From: Caldilineaceae bacterium
GTDB taxonomy: Bacteria > Chloroflexota > Anaerolineae > Caldilineales > Caldilineaceae
Length of the DNA stretch: 64,000 nt
NCBI GenBank assembly: GCA_958295845.1
Contig: OY282376.1
Location: 4,911,022 to 4,975,021, forward strand
Direction of reading: 5' to 3'
Shown here: positions 8,065 to 16,097 of the stretch, piece by piece
How positions within the stretch are numbered: position 1 is the stretch's first letter
Layout of the letters: every line of letters begins with the position of its first letter
Translations under genes and position numbers: made by a program
Notes under the pieces: model-generated
Seen by the model: the letters and a program-made list of their open reading frames with translations, nothing else
The model's database searches: none
Told to the model about the DNA's origin: nothing

Positions 8065-9003
8065 ATGGACGATCAGAGCCGGCTGGATAATTTCTCGCTT
8101 GAAGGCGACCAGGTCGCGCTGCCAAAGGGGGCGTGGGCGCAGTCGCACCGGCTGAACGTGCGCTGGCAGGGCAAGGACCTCACCGCGCTGAGCCAGGGCG
8201 CCTTTCGCGCCTACCTGTTCCCGGTCTACACGCCGGCCGGCTTTGCCGTGACCAGCGAGTCGCCGCTCGACCATCCGCACCACAATTCCCTGTGGATCGG
8301 CGCCGACCACTTCAACTGCTATCTGCCCTATTCCAGCGGCGCGCTGGAGGAGGCCAACTATAACTTCTACGTCAACGACATCTTCCAGGGCCGGGCGCCG
8401 GGACGCATTCTGAACGTGGACGTAGACGCGGAAGAGGTGGCGGCCGACCACCTGCGGCTGGTGCAAACGCTGCACTGGCAGGGTCCGATCGAGTGGGGCG
8501 CGCCGCAGCGGCGCACACTGGCTGTCGAGACGAGGACGATCGACATCCGCCCCGGCGAAGTCGCCAACCTGTTCGACGTCCGCTCGCAGCTGCGCGCGGC
8601 CGAGTGGGACCTGCACATCGGGCCGACCCGCCACGCCTACTTCGGCCTGCGCATGACAGAGCCCCTGCGCGTGACCAGCGGCGCCACCATGGTCGATTCC
8701 GAAGGCCGCACTGGGGCCGCCGCCATCAGCGGCCAGGTGTCCAACTGGGTCGACTGTTCAGGCACAATCGCCGCCGGCAGGCGGGCGGGCGGGGCGCTGT
8801 TTCCGTATCCTAGCGCGCAAGGGTTCCCCTGGTTCGTGGCGGACTGGGGAACGTTGACAGTGAATCCGCTGGCAAGCAAGGGATATGCCTTGAAACAGGG
8901 GGATGTGCTGGATTTTGCCGTGCGCTTTGTGGTGCATGACGGGGATGCTGAGGAGGCAGATGTTGCGGGTTTGTGGGGGGCGTTTGAGGGGAAAGGACAG
9001 TGA
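8065..9003 (+). CDS. DUF6807 (PmoA-family) protein
   Basis: A 312-aa protein of the DUF6807 family, often labelled PmoA in annotations although it is not particulate methane monooxygenase. Recognisable parts are LDHPHHNSLWIGADHFN (residues 70-86), GPTRHAYFGLRMTEPL and the end PYPSAQGFPWFVADWGTL. The His-rich segment suggests metal or sugar contact; such genes often stand near sugar oxidoreductases, but the activity is unknown to me. The start is set by GGAGGGAGAGCC immediately before the ATG. Its last ~250 bp recur as a broken copy at 10614-10865, with toxin-antitoxin genes in between. Confidence 0.8.
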   Translation: MDDQSRLDNFSLEGDQVALPKGAWAQSHRLNVRWQGKDLTALSQGAFRAYLFPVYTPAGFAVTSESPLDHPHHNSLWIGADHFNCYLPYSSGALEEANYNFYVNDIFQGRAPGRILNVDVDAEEVAADHLRLVQTLHWQGPIEWGAPQRRTLAVETRTIDIRPGEVANLFDVRSQLRAAEWDLHIGPTRHAYFGLRMTEPLRVTSGATMVDSEGRTGAAAISGQVSNWVDCSGTIAAGRRAGGALFPYPSAQGFPWFVADWGTLTVNPLASKGYALKQGDVLDFAVRFVVHDGDAEEADVAGLWGAFEGKGQ

Positions 9004-9106
9004 GTTGGGATGCACGCAAGCCTTTCACCAACTTGACACAGGTGACAAACTAACTTGGTCTGGTGGCTAGCCAGGTGGCTAGTCAGACAAATAGCAAATG
9101 GAGTGA

Positions 9107-9346
9107 ATGATAGGCAGAATATGGCCGGTTCAGGATGCCAAGTCGAAGTTTAGCGAGTTGTTGGATACCACGCTCGCCGAAGGGCCGCAGATCGTGACCA
9201 GGCGCGGGGTCGAAACCGCAGTGCTCCTTCCGATCGAGCAGTGGCGCAGGCTGGAGCAGATGACCAAGCCGGACCTGAAGGAGCTGCTCCTCGCTCCTGA
9301 GGCACGCACCGAAGACCTTACGCCGCCGCGTCGGCAATCATCATGA
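9107..9346 (+). CDS. Phd/YefM-type antitoxin
   Basis: A 79-aa antitoxin of the Phd/YefM family, which binds DNA with its N-terminus and neutralises a PIN or RelE-type toxin with its C-terminus. Diagnostic features are PVQDAKSKFSELLDTTLAEGPQ at the start and IVTRRGVETAVLLPIEQW. The start follows GGAG at seven bases. Its stop overlaps the ATG of a 28-codon toxin remnant (ATGA), which shows that the partner was once a FitB/VapC-type toxin. The gene itself looks intact, so it is an antitoxin left without a working toxin. Confidence 0.88.
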   Translation: MIGRIWPVQDAKSKFSELLDTTLAEGPQIVTRRGVETAVLLPIEQWRRLEQMTKPDLKELLLAPEARTEDLTPPRRQSS

Positions 9347-9426
9347 ACCGGCTGACTTTGGTCACTCGAAATATGAGTGACTTTGGTCAGTTTTGCGTGG
9401 AATTGCATAATCCCTTCGAAGCTTAG
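9343..9426 (+). pseudogene. Internally deleted PIN-domain toxin (FitB/VapC type)
   Basis: This 28-codon frame starts in the ATGA overlap with the antitoxin stop, the usual arrangement for these operons. It reads MNRLTLVTRNMSDFGQF and ends HNPFEA. LTLVTRNxxDF…NPxEA is the characteristic C-terminus of FitB/VapC-like PIN toxins. The start codon is thus preserved but everything between it and the last ~25 residues, including the first catalytic Asp residues, is gone. Too short to be active; I read it as the scar of an in-frame deletion. Confidence 0.75.
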
Positions 9427-9545
9427 CGCCAGTGACGACAACGAGCCAGAGACACCACCCGGTTCGATCCGGCGCGCCGGCGCGCTAGCGGTTTACGAGA
9501 CTGAGTTGCGGCACGCAGGCGAAACCTCTTTGCTGGAGGCAACTG

Positions 9546-9803
9546 ATGAATCTGAATATCAGCGACCCTGAGACCTGCCGGCTGGCCGATGAACTGGCCC
9601 GGCTGACGGGAGAAACGACTGCGGGCGCGGTTACAACTGCGTTACGCGAGCAGCTGGAACGCGAGCGGCGCAAACGAGACGCCGCTTTGCTGGCGCAGGA
9701 ACTACATACCATCGGACAACGCTGCGCAGCTCTCCTCGCGCCGGGGCCGGCTGCAGTCGAGCACAGGGACCTGCTTTACAACGAGCGAGGGTTGCCCGGG
9801 TGA
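9546..9803 (+). CDS. VapB-type antitoxin (Rv0623-like) without toxin
   Basis: An 85-aa antitoxin of the VapB family. Typical features are MNLNISDPETCRLADELARL at the start, TGETTAGAVTTALREQLERE as the DNA-binding/dimer helix, and HRDLLYNERGLPG at the end, the usual toxin-binding tail. The start follows TGGAGG. The stop overlaps a GTG (GTGA), where a vapC gene would normally begin, but the frame from that GTG closes after 38 codons with no PIN motif. I therefore see an orphan antitoxin, the second in a row on this strand. Confidence 0.85.
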   Translation: MNLNISDPETCRLADELARLTGETTAGAVTTALREQLERERRKRDAALLAQELHTIGQRCAALLAPGPAAVEHRDLLYNERGLPG

Positions 9804-9854
9804 TCTCTGACGTTCGCCTAGTGCGCAAATACTGGCGGCCTACACTTATCCGGG

Positions 9855-9893
9855 ATGAAAAAGTCCTCGCTGCCAAGACAGCGAGGACTTTAT
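9855..9893 (-). terminator. Terminator of the HigBA-type operon
   Basis: A perfect 12-bp stem (AAGTCCTCGCTG with CAGCGAGGACTT) and a six-base loop. On the minus strand it ends in a T-run (CTTTTTCATC), placing it about 35 bp beyond the antitoxin stop. Confidence 0.88.
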
Positions 9894-9925
9894 TCTATCA
9901 ACAGAGAGAGAACTGAAGGAGGCTG

Positions 9926-10207
9926 TCACCTGTTCACCGCGATTGAAAGCCGGATGTTCAAGGCTTCCAGGACTTTGAACAGTGTATCAATCCGGGGGTT
10001 GCCTTCGTCCGAGAGTGCCCGGTAAAGGGATTGCCGCCCTACTCCACTGATATCGGAAATAGAGGACATCCCTTTGGCGCGTGCTACGTTGCCGAGCGCC
10101 TTGGCGAAGTACTTCGGGTCGTTTTCCGCTAGCGCAGCGTTCAGGTACTCCACTAGTGCTTCATCGCTGTCTAAGAAATCGACTACGTCGAACTTCGTTA
10201 GTTTCAT
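9926..10207 (-). CDS. HigA2-type antitoxin of a complete toxin-antitoxin pair
   Basis: A 93-aa XRE-type antitoxin, second gene of a toxin-antitoxin operon. The HTH is SDISGVGRQSLYRALS (residues 51-66), preceded by FLDSDEALVEYLNAALAEND and followed by the helix PRIDTLFKVLEALNIRL. It follows its toxin by 24 bp, the toxin-first order normal for HigBA-like modules. It should bind both the toxin and its own promoter (family knowledge). A close paralogue without toxin lies at 6479-6760, so the module was duplicated. Confidence 0.92.
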   Translation of the reverse strand: MKLTKFDVVDFLDSDEALVEYLNAALAENDPKYFAKALGNVARAKGMSSISDISGVGRQSLYRALSDEGNPRIDTLFKVLEALNIRLSIAVNR

Positions 10208-10231
10208 CGCTCCTCCGTGAGAGTCTTTTTC

Positions 10232-10543
10232 CTACTGTTTATCTATTGAGCCTCCATCAAGTTCACTAACAATCTGCTGCGCTCGATTTATGTCTCTCTG
10301 TTGACTCGACTTATCCCCGCCACAGAGCAAGATTATCACTTTGCGACGTCGGATCACGTAGTAGACGCGATACCCCGGCCCGATGTGGATACGGAGTTCG
10401 CTAATCCCGCCACCAACCGAATTACTGTCTCCAAAGTTGCCATCTTCGATACGCTCAATGCGGGTCAAAATTGCGGCTTTGGCCTGCAGGTCACGCAGTC
10501 TCTTAAGCCACTTCGCGAAGAGTTCGGTCTGAAGGACTTCCAT
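10232..10543 (-). CDS. HigB/RelE-type toxin (addiction module killer protein)
   Basis: A 103-aa RelE/ParE-superfamily toxin, expected to cleave mRNA on the ribosome. It shows FAKWLKRLRDLQAKAAILTRI at the N-terminus, the core ELRIHIGPGYRVYYVIRRRK and the strand IILLCGGDKSSQQRDINRA, all typical of this group. Basic residues in the GPGYRVYY strand and the Lys in GGDKSSQ are the usual functional positions. The full-length pair with the downstream antitoxin and its own terminator suggests an intact module. Confidence 0.9.
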   Translation of the reverse strand: MEVLQTELFAKWLKRLRDLQAKAAILTRIERIEDGNFGDSNSVGGGISELRIHIGPGYRVYYVIRRRKVIILLCGGDKSSQQRDINRAQQIVSELDGGSIDKQ

Positions 10544-10613
10544 ACATCTATTGTCTCATATAAGAGACAGAGGGGCAACCTGGAAGAAAGATGAGGTTTG
10601 TCCCAGATTTTAG

Positions 10614-10865
10614 GTGGACTTCTCAAGCACAATCACGGCGGGCAGACAGGCCGGCGCGGCGCTGTTTCCGTATCCGAGCGCGCAGGGATTCCCCTGGTTC
10701 GTGGCAGACTGGGGGACGCTGACGGTGAACCCGATGGCGGGCAAGGGATATGCCTTGAAGCAGGGGGATGTGCTGGATTTTGCGGTGCGCTTTGTGGTGC
10801 ATGACGGGGATGCGGAGGAGGCTGATGTTGCGGGTTTGTGGGGAGATCTTATTGGGGAGGGTTAG
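10614..10865 (+). pseudogene. Duplicated 3' fragment of the DUF6807 gene
   Basis: About 250 bp match the end of the gene at 8065-9003 (8750-9003), including the encoded PYPSAQGFPWFVADWGTLT and the VVHDGDAEEADVAGLWG end. Homology starts abruptly at about 10613 with no upstream coding part. The two copies differ at many positions, so the duplication is not recent. The toxin-antitoxin segment lies between them. Confidence 0.85.
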
Positions 10866-11041
10866 GGGTAGGGGGTGAGCTATGACCCGAAAACTAGAAT
10901 GCGTTTGATTTGGATTCCCGCTCTTATTGCCCTACGTATTGCGGAGAGACGGACAGGACATCAACTATTCCATTGAGCAACTGGCGCGAAATGTCTTGCG
11001 GTCAGACGGGATTTGCATTCCCATTTATCCCGCTTGCGTTC

Positions 11042-11323
11042 CTAACTATCTCCTCCAGAGTGGTACACCTCGAATCGTAGTCTACGCTCCTGAAGCGTTT
11101 CCTCCTCATATTTCCAGTAGAGCGACCCTTGTACGGGGAATTCCAATTTACATGCCCGGCGCGCGGAAACGCTTAGACTTGTCACTTCCCCTTCGTACAC
11201 TACGTGCGCTGGGTACTGCTGGCAAACCACACAAGTGATGTCCTCATTTTCCGTCAACGAGAGGATGGCACCCAGAGGAACGCCGATCATTTCAAGGTTG
11301 ATTCTTGGCCTCTTTGTTGTCAT
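11042..11323 (-). CDS. Small protein of a type seen beside restriction systems
   Basis: A 93-aa protein. Its core YEGEVTSLSVSARRACK, then QGSLYWKYEEETLQERRLR, matches a small family I know from restriction-modification neighbourhoods (pattern YxGExTSLS…GxxYWxYxxExLxxRR), for which I have no function. The ATG at 11323 follows AGGG at nine bases; in-frame alternatives lie at 11332 and 11356. It is on the same strand as the defence operon, 184 bp beyond the DUF3644 gene, with an IS end between. It may be a small accessory or DNA-binding subunit (inference). Confidence 0.65.
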   Translation of the reverse strand: MTTKRPRINLEMIGVPLGAILSLTENEDITCVVCQQYPAHVVYEGEVTSLSVSARRACKLEFPVQGSLYWKYEEETLQERRLRFEVYHSGGDS

Positions 11324-11386
11324 TTCTTTCATCCCTAGAATCGTATGCACTTTCACTGAATTACACGGCTTCCCCTAGATCGTCGT

Positions 11387-11425
11387 ATGAGCTTGGCCCC
11401 AAAAACTAGACCACAAATTAATGTG
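11387..11425. mobile_element. Probable IS3-family end remnant
   Basis: TGAGCTTGGCCCCAAAAACT followed by AGACCAC closely matches the sequence upstream of the IS3-type transposase remnant at 62839 and has the usual look of IS3/IS150 inverted-repeat ends. No transposase remains here. Confidence 0.5.
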
Positions 11426-11506
11426 GGCAGTGGAGCAGTTCACCGAATAGGTGACGGGATCGATCCAGTGGCCAAGATACGGCGCGCTGCGGCTTTCCGC
11501 AAATCT

Positions 11507-12487
11507 CTACTCTCTGGAATAGTGATTGTCAAGTTCTCTAAGGATATTTGGATTATAGAATTGTTTATTGGCACTCTTGGGATTGTCGGGATCAAGGTAA
11601 CGAACTCGACAGAACTTCTCGTTCTTGAGGAGCGGTTTTCTAACACCGTGGTACTTTGAGTTTTCTTTAAAGTCTTTGTATCGCTTGCGACACCTATCTG
11701 TGAGTTCTCTATAGTCCCATGGGTAGTTTTCCCGAATTTGCACCTCAGTCATACGGACTTCGGTTGCATTAGGGTCATTCGTAACCCGAACTTCCGGCAC
11801 GTCCTTTGCCTTGGAACGCGTAAATCTCACCTCATAGTTGATCATGACAGCATATTCGGAATCGTACCTCTTCGTCCTCTCCTCAAGATGCTGCACATAT
11901 CTGAGAAAGTTCCTCTCCTCCCTGTTGAGAACGATGGCTTCCGCTTGTCGAGGCAACTCGACAAAGGAGAGAGGCATCAGATAGAAATTGAATTCGCTCA
12001 AATCGTGGGCAAACCACTCTTGCACAGTCAGGACGAAGTTTTTGAGGCTGGCAGCACCTATTTCCTGCAGGCTTTCCGCCAATCTTGATTCGGACTGATG
12101 AAAGAAATGGACGGAAATATCCCGTAACTCAAGCAAGGCATCTAAATTGTCCTTTGCAATTGGGTCCAAATGCCTTTGCGCGACCAGTTTTTTTGCAAGG
12201 TAGTCCAACCCATGGGTGAAGGGAATCCGTGCACGAGTGCGTTTGATTGTCTTTCGCTTGCTCTTGGACCCATCGCTATTCCTGCCGTATTCCTTAACAT
12301 AAAGGGATTGAATCCGGTTGCCATTTTCTTTCAGCCACTTCGCTTTGAGCAGTAATTCCCAGCCATTGATTGCCAAAATGCAAAAGGTTTCCGACCGGTA
12401 TGGAAACTCCGGCTTGTTATAAATCTCTATGGCGGCAACCGTCGCGGCAATCGCGCGGTCGAGCAACTCTTTGGAACGGGACTTCAT
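11507..12487 (-). CDS. DUF3644 domain protein of the defence operon
   Basis: A 326-aa protein with the DUF3644 domain in its N-terminal half: LLDRAIAATVAAIEIYNKPE, then ETFCILAINGWELLLKAKWL and LLELRDISVHFFHQ, all helical. The C-terminal part holds YPWDYRELTDRCRKRY, a predicted winged-helix-like segment common in this family, and ends with the variable FCRVRYLDPDNPKS. The start overlaps the methyltransferase stop by four bases (ATGA), so the two are translationally coupled. DUF3644 proteins often accompany restriction and phage-defence genes; a nuclease or regulator role is proposed by context only. Confidence 0.82.
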   Translation of the reverse strand: MKSRSKELLDRAIAATVAAIEIYNKPEFPYRSETFCILAINGWELLLKAKWLKENGNRIQSLYVKEYGRNSDGSKSKRKTIKRTRARIPFTHGLDYLAKKLVAQRHLDPIAKDNLDALLELRDISVHFFHQSESRLAESLQEIGAASLKNFVLTVQEWFAHDLSEFNFYLMPLSFVELPRQAEAIVLNREERNFLRYVQHLEERTKRYDSEYAVMINYEVRFTRSKAKDVPEVRVTNDPNATEVRMTEVQIRENYPWDYRELTDRCRKRYKDFKENSKYHGVRKPLLKNEKFCRVRYLDPDNPKSANKQFYNPNILRELDNHYSRE

Positions 12488-15400
12488 GCTCTTTCTTCCA
12501 CCACCGCTATCTCATTCTCCGACAGCCCATACAGATTATAGACTAGCCGGTCAATCCCCTTTTCCAACTCACTGGTATCCGTGAAGGGATCGGCCTCTTT
12601 GGCAGCTAGAATGCACTCCACTAACTGGATGAACCGATTCTGATCCGAGGCAGGGATTCTGGGGACGGGCAGTCGTTCGACATGTACTTTCTCCCAGTGA
12701 AAAGTACCCGTACCAGATGTTGGCAATGATCGACGCATATACCAGCCGACCAGCTTAGAGTTTAGCACAGCGCACAAGTACTTTAGCGAATTTCCTCGCA
12801 GCATGTAAACGGCATTCACACATTGATATTCATCCTTGACATAAGCCACCATTCCTTCGCTAGCCACTCGTCTCCAAAACAGCTTTGCCTTGGTGAATTC
12901 CTCATGGTAAGCACAATCTCGAAGGTTGTAAGGTGTTACGCCCTGGTCTTTTCTCTTTACTAAACTGCTATAGAACTTATCGAGGTGCTGTTTAACGCTC
13001 ATATAGTCGTTCACATCAACTGGAGGTACACACCCGTAACCGTTATGGGTATCAATTAGCCAGTGGTCGGCCCACTGTGCTTGGTAGCGTTGAATATCTT
13101 TACCGCGCATGACGCGTTTTATGATTTCCTTGGCTTTGGGATTCTCGGCTATTATCGCTTCTCTTGTATCTCTGTTGATGACAAAGGCGGGATTGTAGCC
13201 CGTCTTAATTCCATACTTAATGGATATATCCCACTCTTTCAGAGACGGGCCAGCAGCCTCCATCTTATCGATGATCTTTCGTTCGGTGGGCGACAGAGCA
13301 ATCCAATGTTTCTCGCCGTCGACGCGCAGTTGCCCCCAAACGCTCTGCTCAGGAGGAAAATGCTTGTCGGAGAGTCGATCCATATCTACGGCCAAGCTAC
13401 ACTCGCCGCTCTTGCCCGCTCGCACCATCAAGATGCTGGTGTCGACAATAGCATTTTCGAAGATGTCCTTGCCCATTTCTAACAACCGTAGCGGCGTGTG
13501 CCTTTTTGCAAGGTAGCGGCGCAAGGGCTTCCCGTATTCCGCCTTCAACCAACTGTTGGAGGTAATATACGATAGAAAGCCACGATCAGGTTCAAGCATC
13601 CGACATCCCTTCTCATAAAATAGCAGATAGATGTCACCAGTGCTGGCGAAAGTTGTATAGCCAGCGTCCTTGTAGAGTTTGCGCAATTTGCCACCGTCTT
13701 TGCTCAACTGGATATAAGGGGGGTTGCCAATGACCAGATCAAAGCCCCCTACAATTCCAAACATATAGCCGGCGTCAAACCAGTTGGCTTGGGCGTTCTG
13801 GTCGTAGGGATCCCAGCTGGAAATGTTGGCGGCGTCGGCCGCGGGCAAGCCAACGACTTGGTGCAAGGCGGTTGCCAGCTTGTCCCGCAATGCCCTATCA
13901 TGGTCGCGACAATTTTTTTTCTTTTGCCGCGTGGTGGCGTGGAAGTGGCGCTCGCGGTTGGCGTTCAGTTCTTCTTGCAGTTGGGTTACTTCTGGGGTTG
14001 TCAAACTCATCTGCATGCCGGATGTGTCCAGCGCCAACAGCGTATTGGCAGCCACGAAACGGGTTTCCAGATTGGGCAGCGGCTTGATTCCATAATTGTC
14101 AGCGATCTCCACTCCGGGCTCCTGCTCAATAGCCAGCGAGATAAAAAAGCGCAGGCGAGCGATCTGACAAGCGATCGGCTGTATGTCGACGCCGTAGATA
14201 CTGTTCTGGATCAGATATAGTTTGCGCCCAAAGTCGGAGCCGCGATACTTTCCGAAAGTGGCGCTGATCTCCTTCAGTTCGGCGTCTCGTTCAGCTTGGC
14301 CGCGTGTGTCGAAAGCCTTCTCGGCGCGCTGGATAGCCAATTCCTTTTGCAACTCTTCCCAGCGCTCATTTCTAGGATCAAGACGGCGCAAAGCAAGTGT
14401 CAGCTTGTGCAGCGCGCCCATGGGGAATGCCCCGGAGCCAACCGCTGGGTCGATCACCTTAATTCCAGCGATGGCACGGACAAGGCGTTTCTTTTCAATG
14501 TCGGTAAAGCGTTCTACGGCGTCGTCTTCGAAGTCAACTTCATAATCCAACAGATCAAGTAGGCGGTCTCGCCAGCTATCAGTATTGCCCTTTGACGGCG
14601 CGCACTTCTGTGCCAGAGACGTCACTATCGCCTCGTCCACCATATAGTCGACCACAGCACGCGGCGTGTAGAATGAGCCAGTCTGTTTGCGCGCATTTTC
14701 TTCGGTTTCTTCGACGTTGGCAGCGAGCAGATTCTCAAAGACTTTGCCCAACAACTCCGGGTCCAGCGCGACTTCCTGTTCGGTAGGCGTGTTCTCCTCG
14801 ACCGTGAACTGGAAACGGTCAAAAATGCTGATTAGTCCCTCGTTGTCAAAGAATAGGCGGTTGGGGATCGACAGGATACCGAAATCTCTGCTTCGTGGAT
14901 TAACCATGTTGTCAGTAAAGTAGTCAACGCGGTAACCGCCGTCCCTTGGCGCTTCAAAGCTGTCCAGACAGTCGAAGAGACCGCCGTTTATAAAGGGCGT
15001 CTTGGCAAACAATTCGAGAAGCCTATCGGGATCGGCAATCTCCGCCCTATAGCGGTACCGGGAGAAATCGCGGTGCGTCGTATTGTTTTCCTTGCTGAAA
15101 CCGCGCTCCCCAATCTCGCTGTTCAGGGTGGCAAAGAATAGGTTTTGCAGCACTGCCCGATAATAGGAATCCCCGTTTTCACAATCATAATTGCGCAGCA
15201 GTGTACCAATCTGCTCCTCGATGAACAGGTCCCGCGCGATCAGTCCCTTCTCCTTAATGAACCAGACGAACAACATGCGTGTGATGAGACGGATGACATG
15301 TACTTTGGGCAGGAGCGTATTGTCCTGATCGTCAGGAAATCTCGCCTCATCGATGGCACGCTCGAACCAGTCGAAAAGCCGGTTATAGAAGCTGCGGTTC

Positions 15401-16080
15401 AGTTCCTCAGTGTCGAGCGCGTCCAGCCAGGCGGCAAGCAGGCCGTCGAAGTTGCGCGGCTTGTGATGGAGGCCCATCCAGGATAGGCGCTCAGCTAAGG
15501 CAAGTTTTCGCAGAATTCGCAGATGAGCGGGGTGGGGATTGCCAATTTTGATTTCACGAATCAGTGAAACGCTGCCGAGTACGTTGCGAGTCCGGTCGCG
15601 CTTGTGCGGGCGACGGTGGACAAATGCAATGGTAAGCAGGTCTTCGGCCGTCCTGAACAACACTACCGTCGGCTGGCTCAACAGTTTGTTTACCTCGCGC
15701 GTGAGTTTGGCATATACCCCACGAGCGTAGTTCTTTCCTTGAAGCTCAACGGCGATAAACATGAAGCTGCGAGCGTCGCCTTTGTCGAATTCTCCGGTAT
15801 CGAGTAAGGAAGGCTGTGACTCGGAGATTTCGGAATCGGTAACTTGGAACAGGATGTGCACGGAGTTTGCCAGCTGACGGAATTGCATTCTCGATTGGGT
15901 GTCATCGTTTCGGGCGGACACACCCTTTATAAAATCGTCAACATCGCCGGACAATTCCAGAGTGCGGTCGCTACGGTAGCCCAATGTTTCGAGCAAGCGG
16001 CGCCCGCCCTCTACTAAATCGTCCTGTGGAAAGACTGCCAAAGTGGCCTCAATCTTTTCCAACAAACCGTGGGTTGTCAT
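12484..16080 (-). CDS. Eco57I/PglX-like adenine-specific DNA methyltransferase
   Basis: About 1198 aa. The N-terminal ~450 residues are a helical/mixed region with a segment (ELQGKNYARGVYAKLTREV, later AFVHRRPHKRD) known from this group and of unclear activity. The N6-adenine methyltransferase core follows: motif I DPAVGSGAFPMGAL near residue 545 and the catalytic NPPY (VIGNPPYIQ) near 785. The C-terminal third has a TaqI/Eco57I-type specificity region (YGIKTGYNPAFVI). I chose the ATG at 16080 because GGGGG precedes it and it clears the helicase stop by 17 bp; an upstream in-frame start at 16131 would overlap that gene. It should mark self DNA for the neighbouring helicase-nuclease. No PD-(D/E)XK motif is obvious. 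Confidence 0.9.
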   Translation of the reverse strand: MTTHGLLEKIEATLAVFPQDDLVEGGRRLLETLGYRSDRTLELSGDVDDFIKGVSARNDDTQSRMQFRQLANSVHILFQVTDSEISESQPSLLDTGEFDKGDARSFMFIAVELQGKNYARGVYAKLTREVNKLLSQPTVVLFRTAEDLLTIAFVHRRPHKRDRTRNVLGSVSLIREIKIGNPHPAHLRILRKLALAERLSWMGLHHKPRNFDGLLAAWLDALDTEELNRSFYNRLFDWFERAIDEARFPDDQDNTLLPKVHVIRLITRMLFVWFIKEKGLIARDLFIEEQIGTLLRNYDCENGDSYYRAVLQNLFFATLNSEIGERGFSKENNTTHRDFSRYRYRAEIADPDRLLELFAKTPFINGGLFDCLDSFEAPRDGGYRVDYFTDNMVNPRSRDFGILSIPNRLFFDNEGLISIFDRFQFTVEENTPTEQEVALDPELLGKVFENLLAANVEETEENARKQTGSFYTPRAVVDYMVDEAIVTSLAQKCAPSKGNTDSWRDRLLDLLDYEVDFEDDAVERFTDIEKKRLVRAIAGIKVIDPAVGSGAFPMGALHKLTLALRRLDPRNERWEELQKELAIQRAEKAFDTRGQAERDAELKEISATFGKYRGSDFGRKLYLIQNSIYGVDIQPIACQIARLRFFISLAIEQEPGVEIADNYGIKPLPNLETRFVAANTLLALDTSGMQMSLTTPEVTQLQEELNANRERHFHATTRQKKKNCRDHDRALRDKLATALHQVVGLPAADAANISSWDPYDQNAQANWFDAGYMFGIVGGFDLVIGNPPYIQLSKDGGKLRKLYKDAGYTTFASTGDIYLLFYEKGCRMLEPDRGFLSYITSNSWLKAEYGKPLRRYLAKRHTPLRLLEMGKDIFENAIVDTSILMVRAGKSGECSLAVDMDRLSDKHFPPEQSVWGQLRVDGEKHWIALSPTERKIIDKMEAAGPSLKEWDISIKYGIKTGYNPAFVINRDTREAIIAENPKAKEIIKRVMRGKDIQRYQAQWADHWLIDTHNGYGCVPPVDVNDYMSVKQHLDKFYSSLVKRKDQGVTPYNLRDCAYHEEFTKAKLFWRRVASEGMVAYVKDEYQCVNAVYMLRGNSLKYLCAVLNSKLVGWYMRRSLPTSGTGTFHWEKVHVERLPVPRIPASDQNRFIQLVECILAAKEADPFTDTSELEKGIDRLVYNLYGLSENEIAVVEERA

Positions 16081-16097
16081 TGCTAGCCCCCATTGTC

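Noticed and set aside
9804-9918. 38-codon frame after VapB as a VapC toxin
   Set aside because: It begins in the expected GTGA overlap, but no PIN motif is visible and it runs through the terminator hairpin.
10927-11238. 103-residue open frame on the + strand
   Set aside because: Antisense shadow of the small restriction-associated gene, whose own frame has family motifs.
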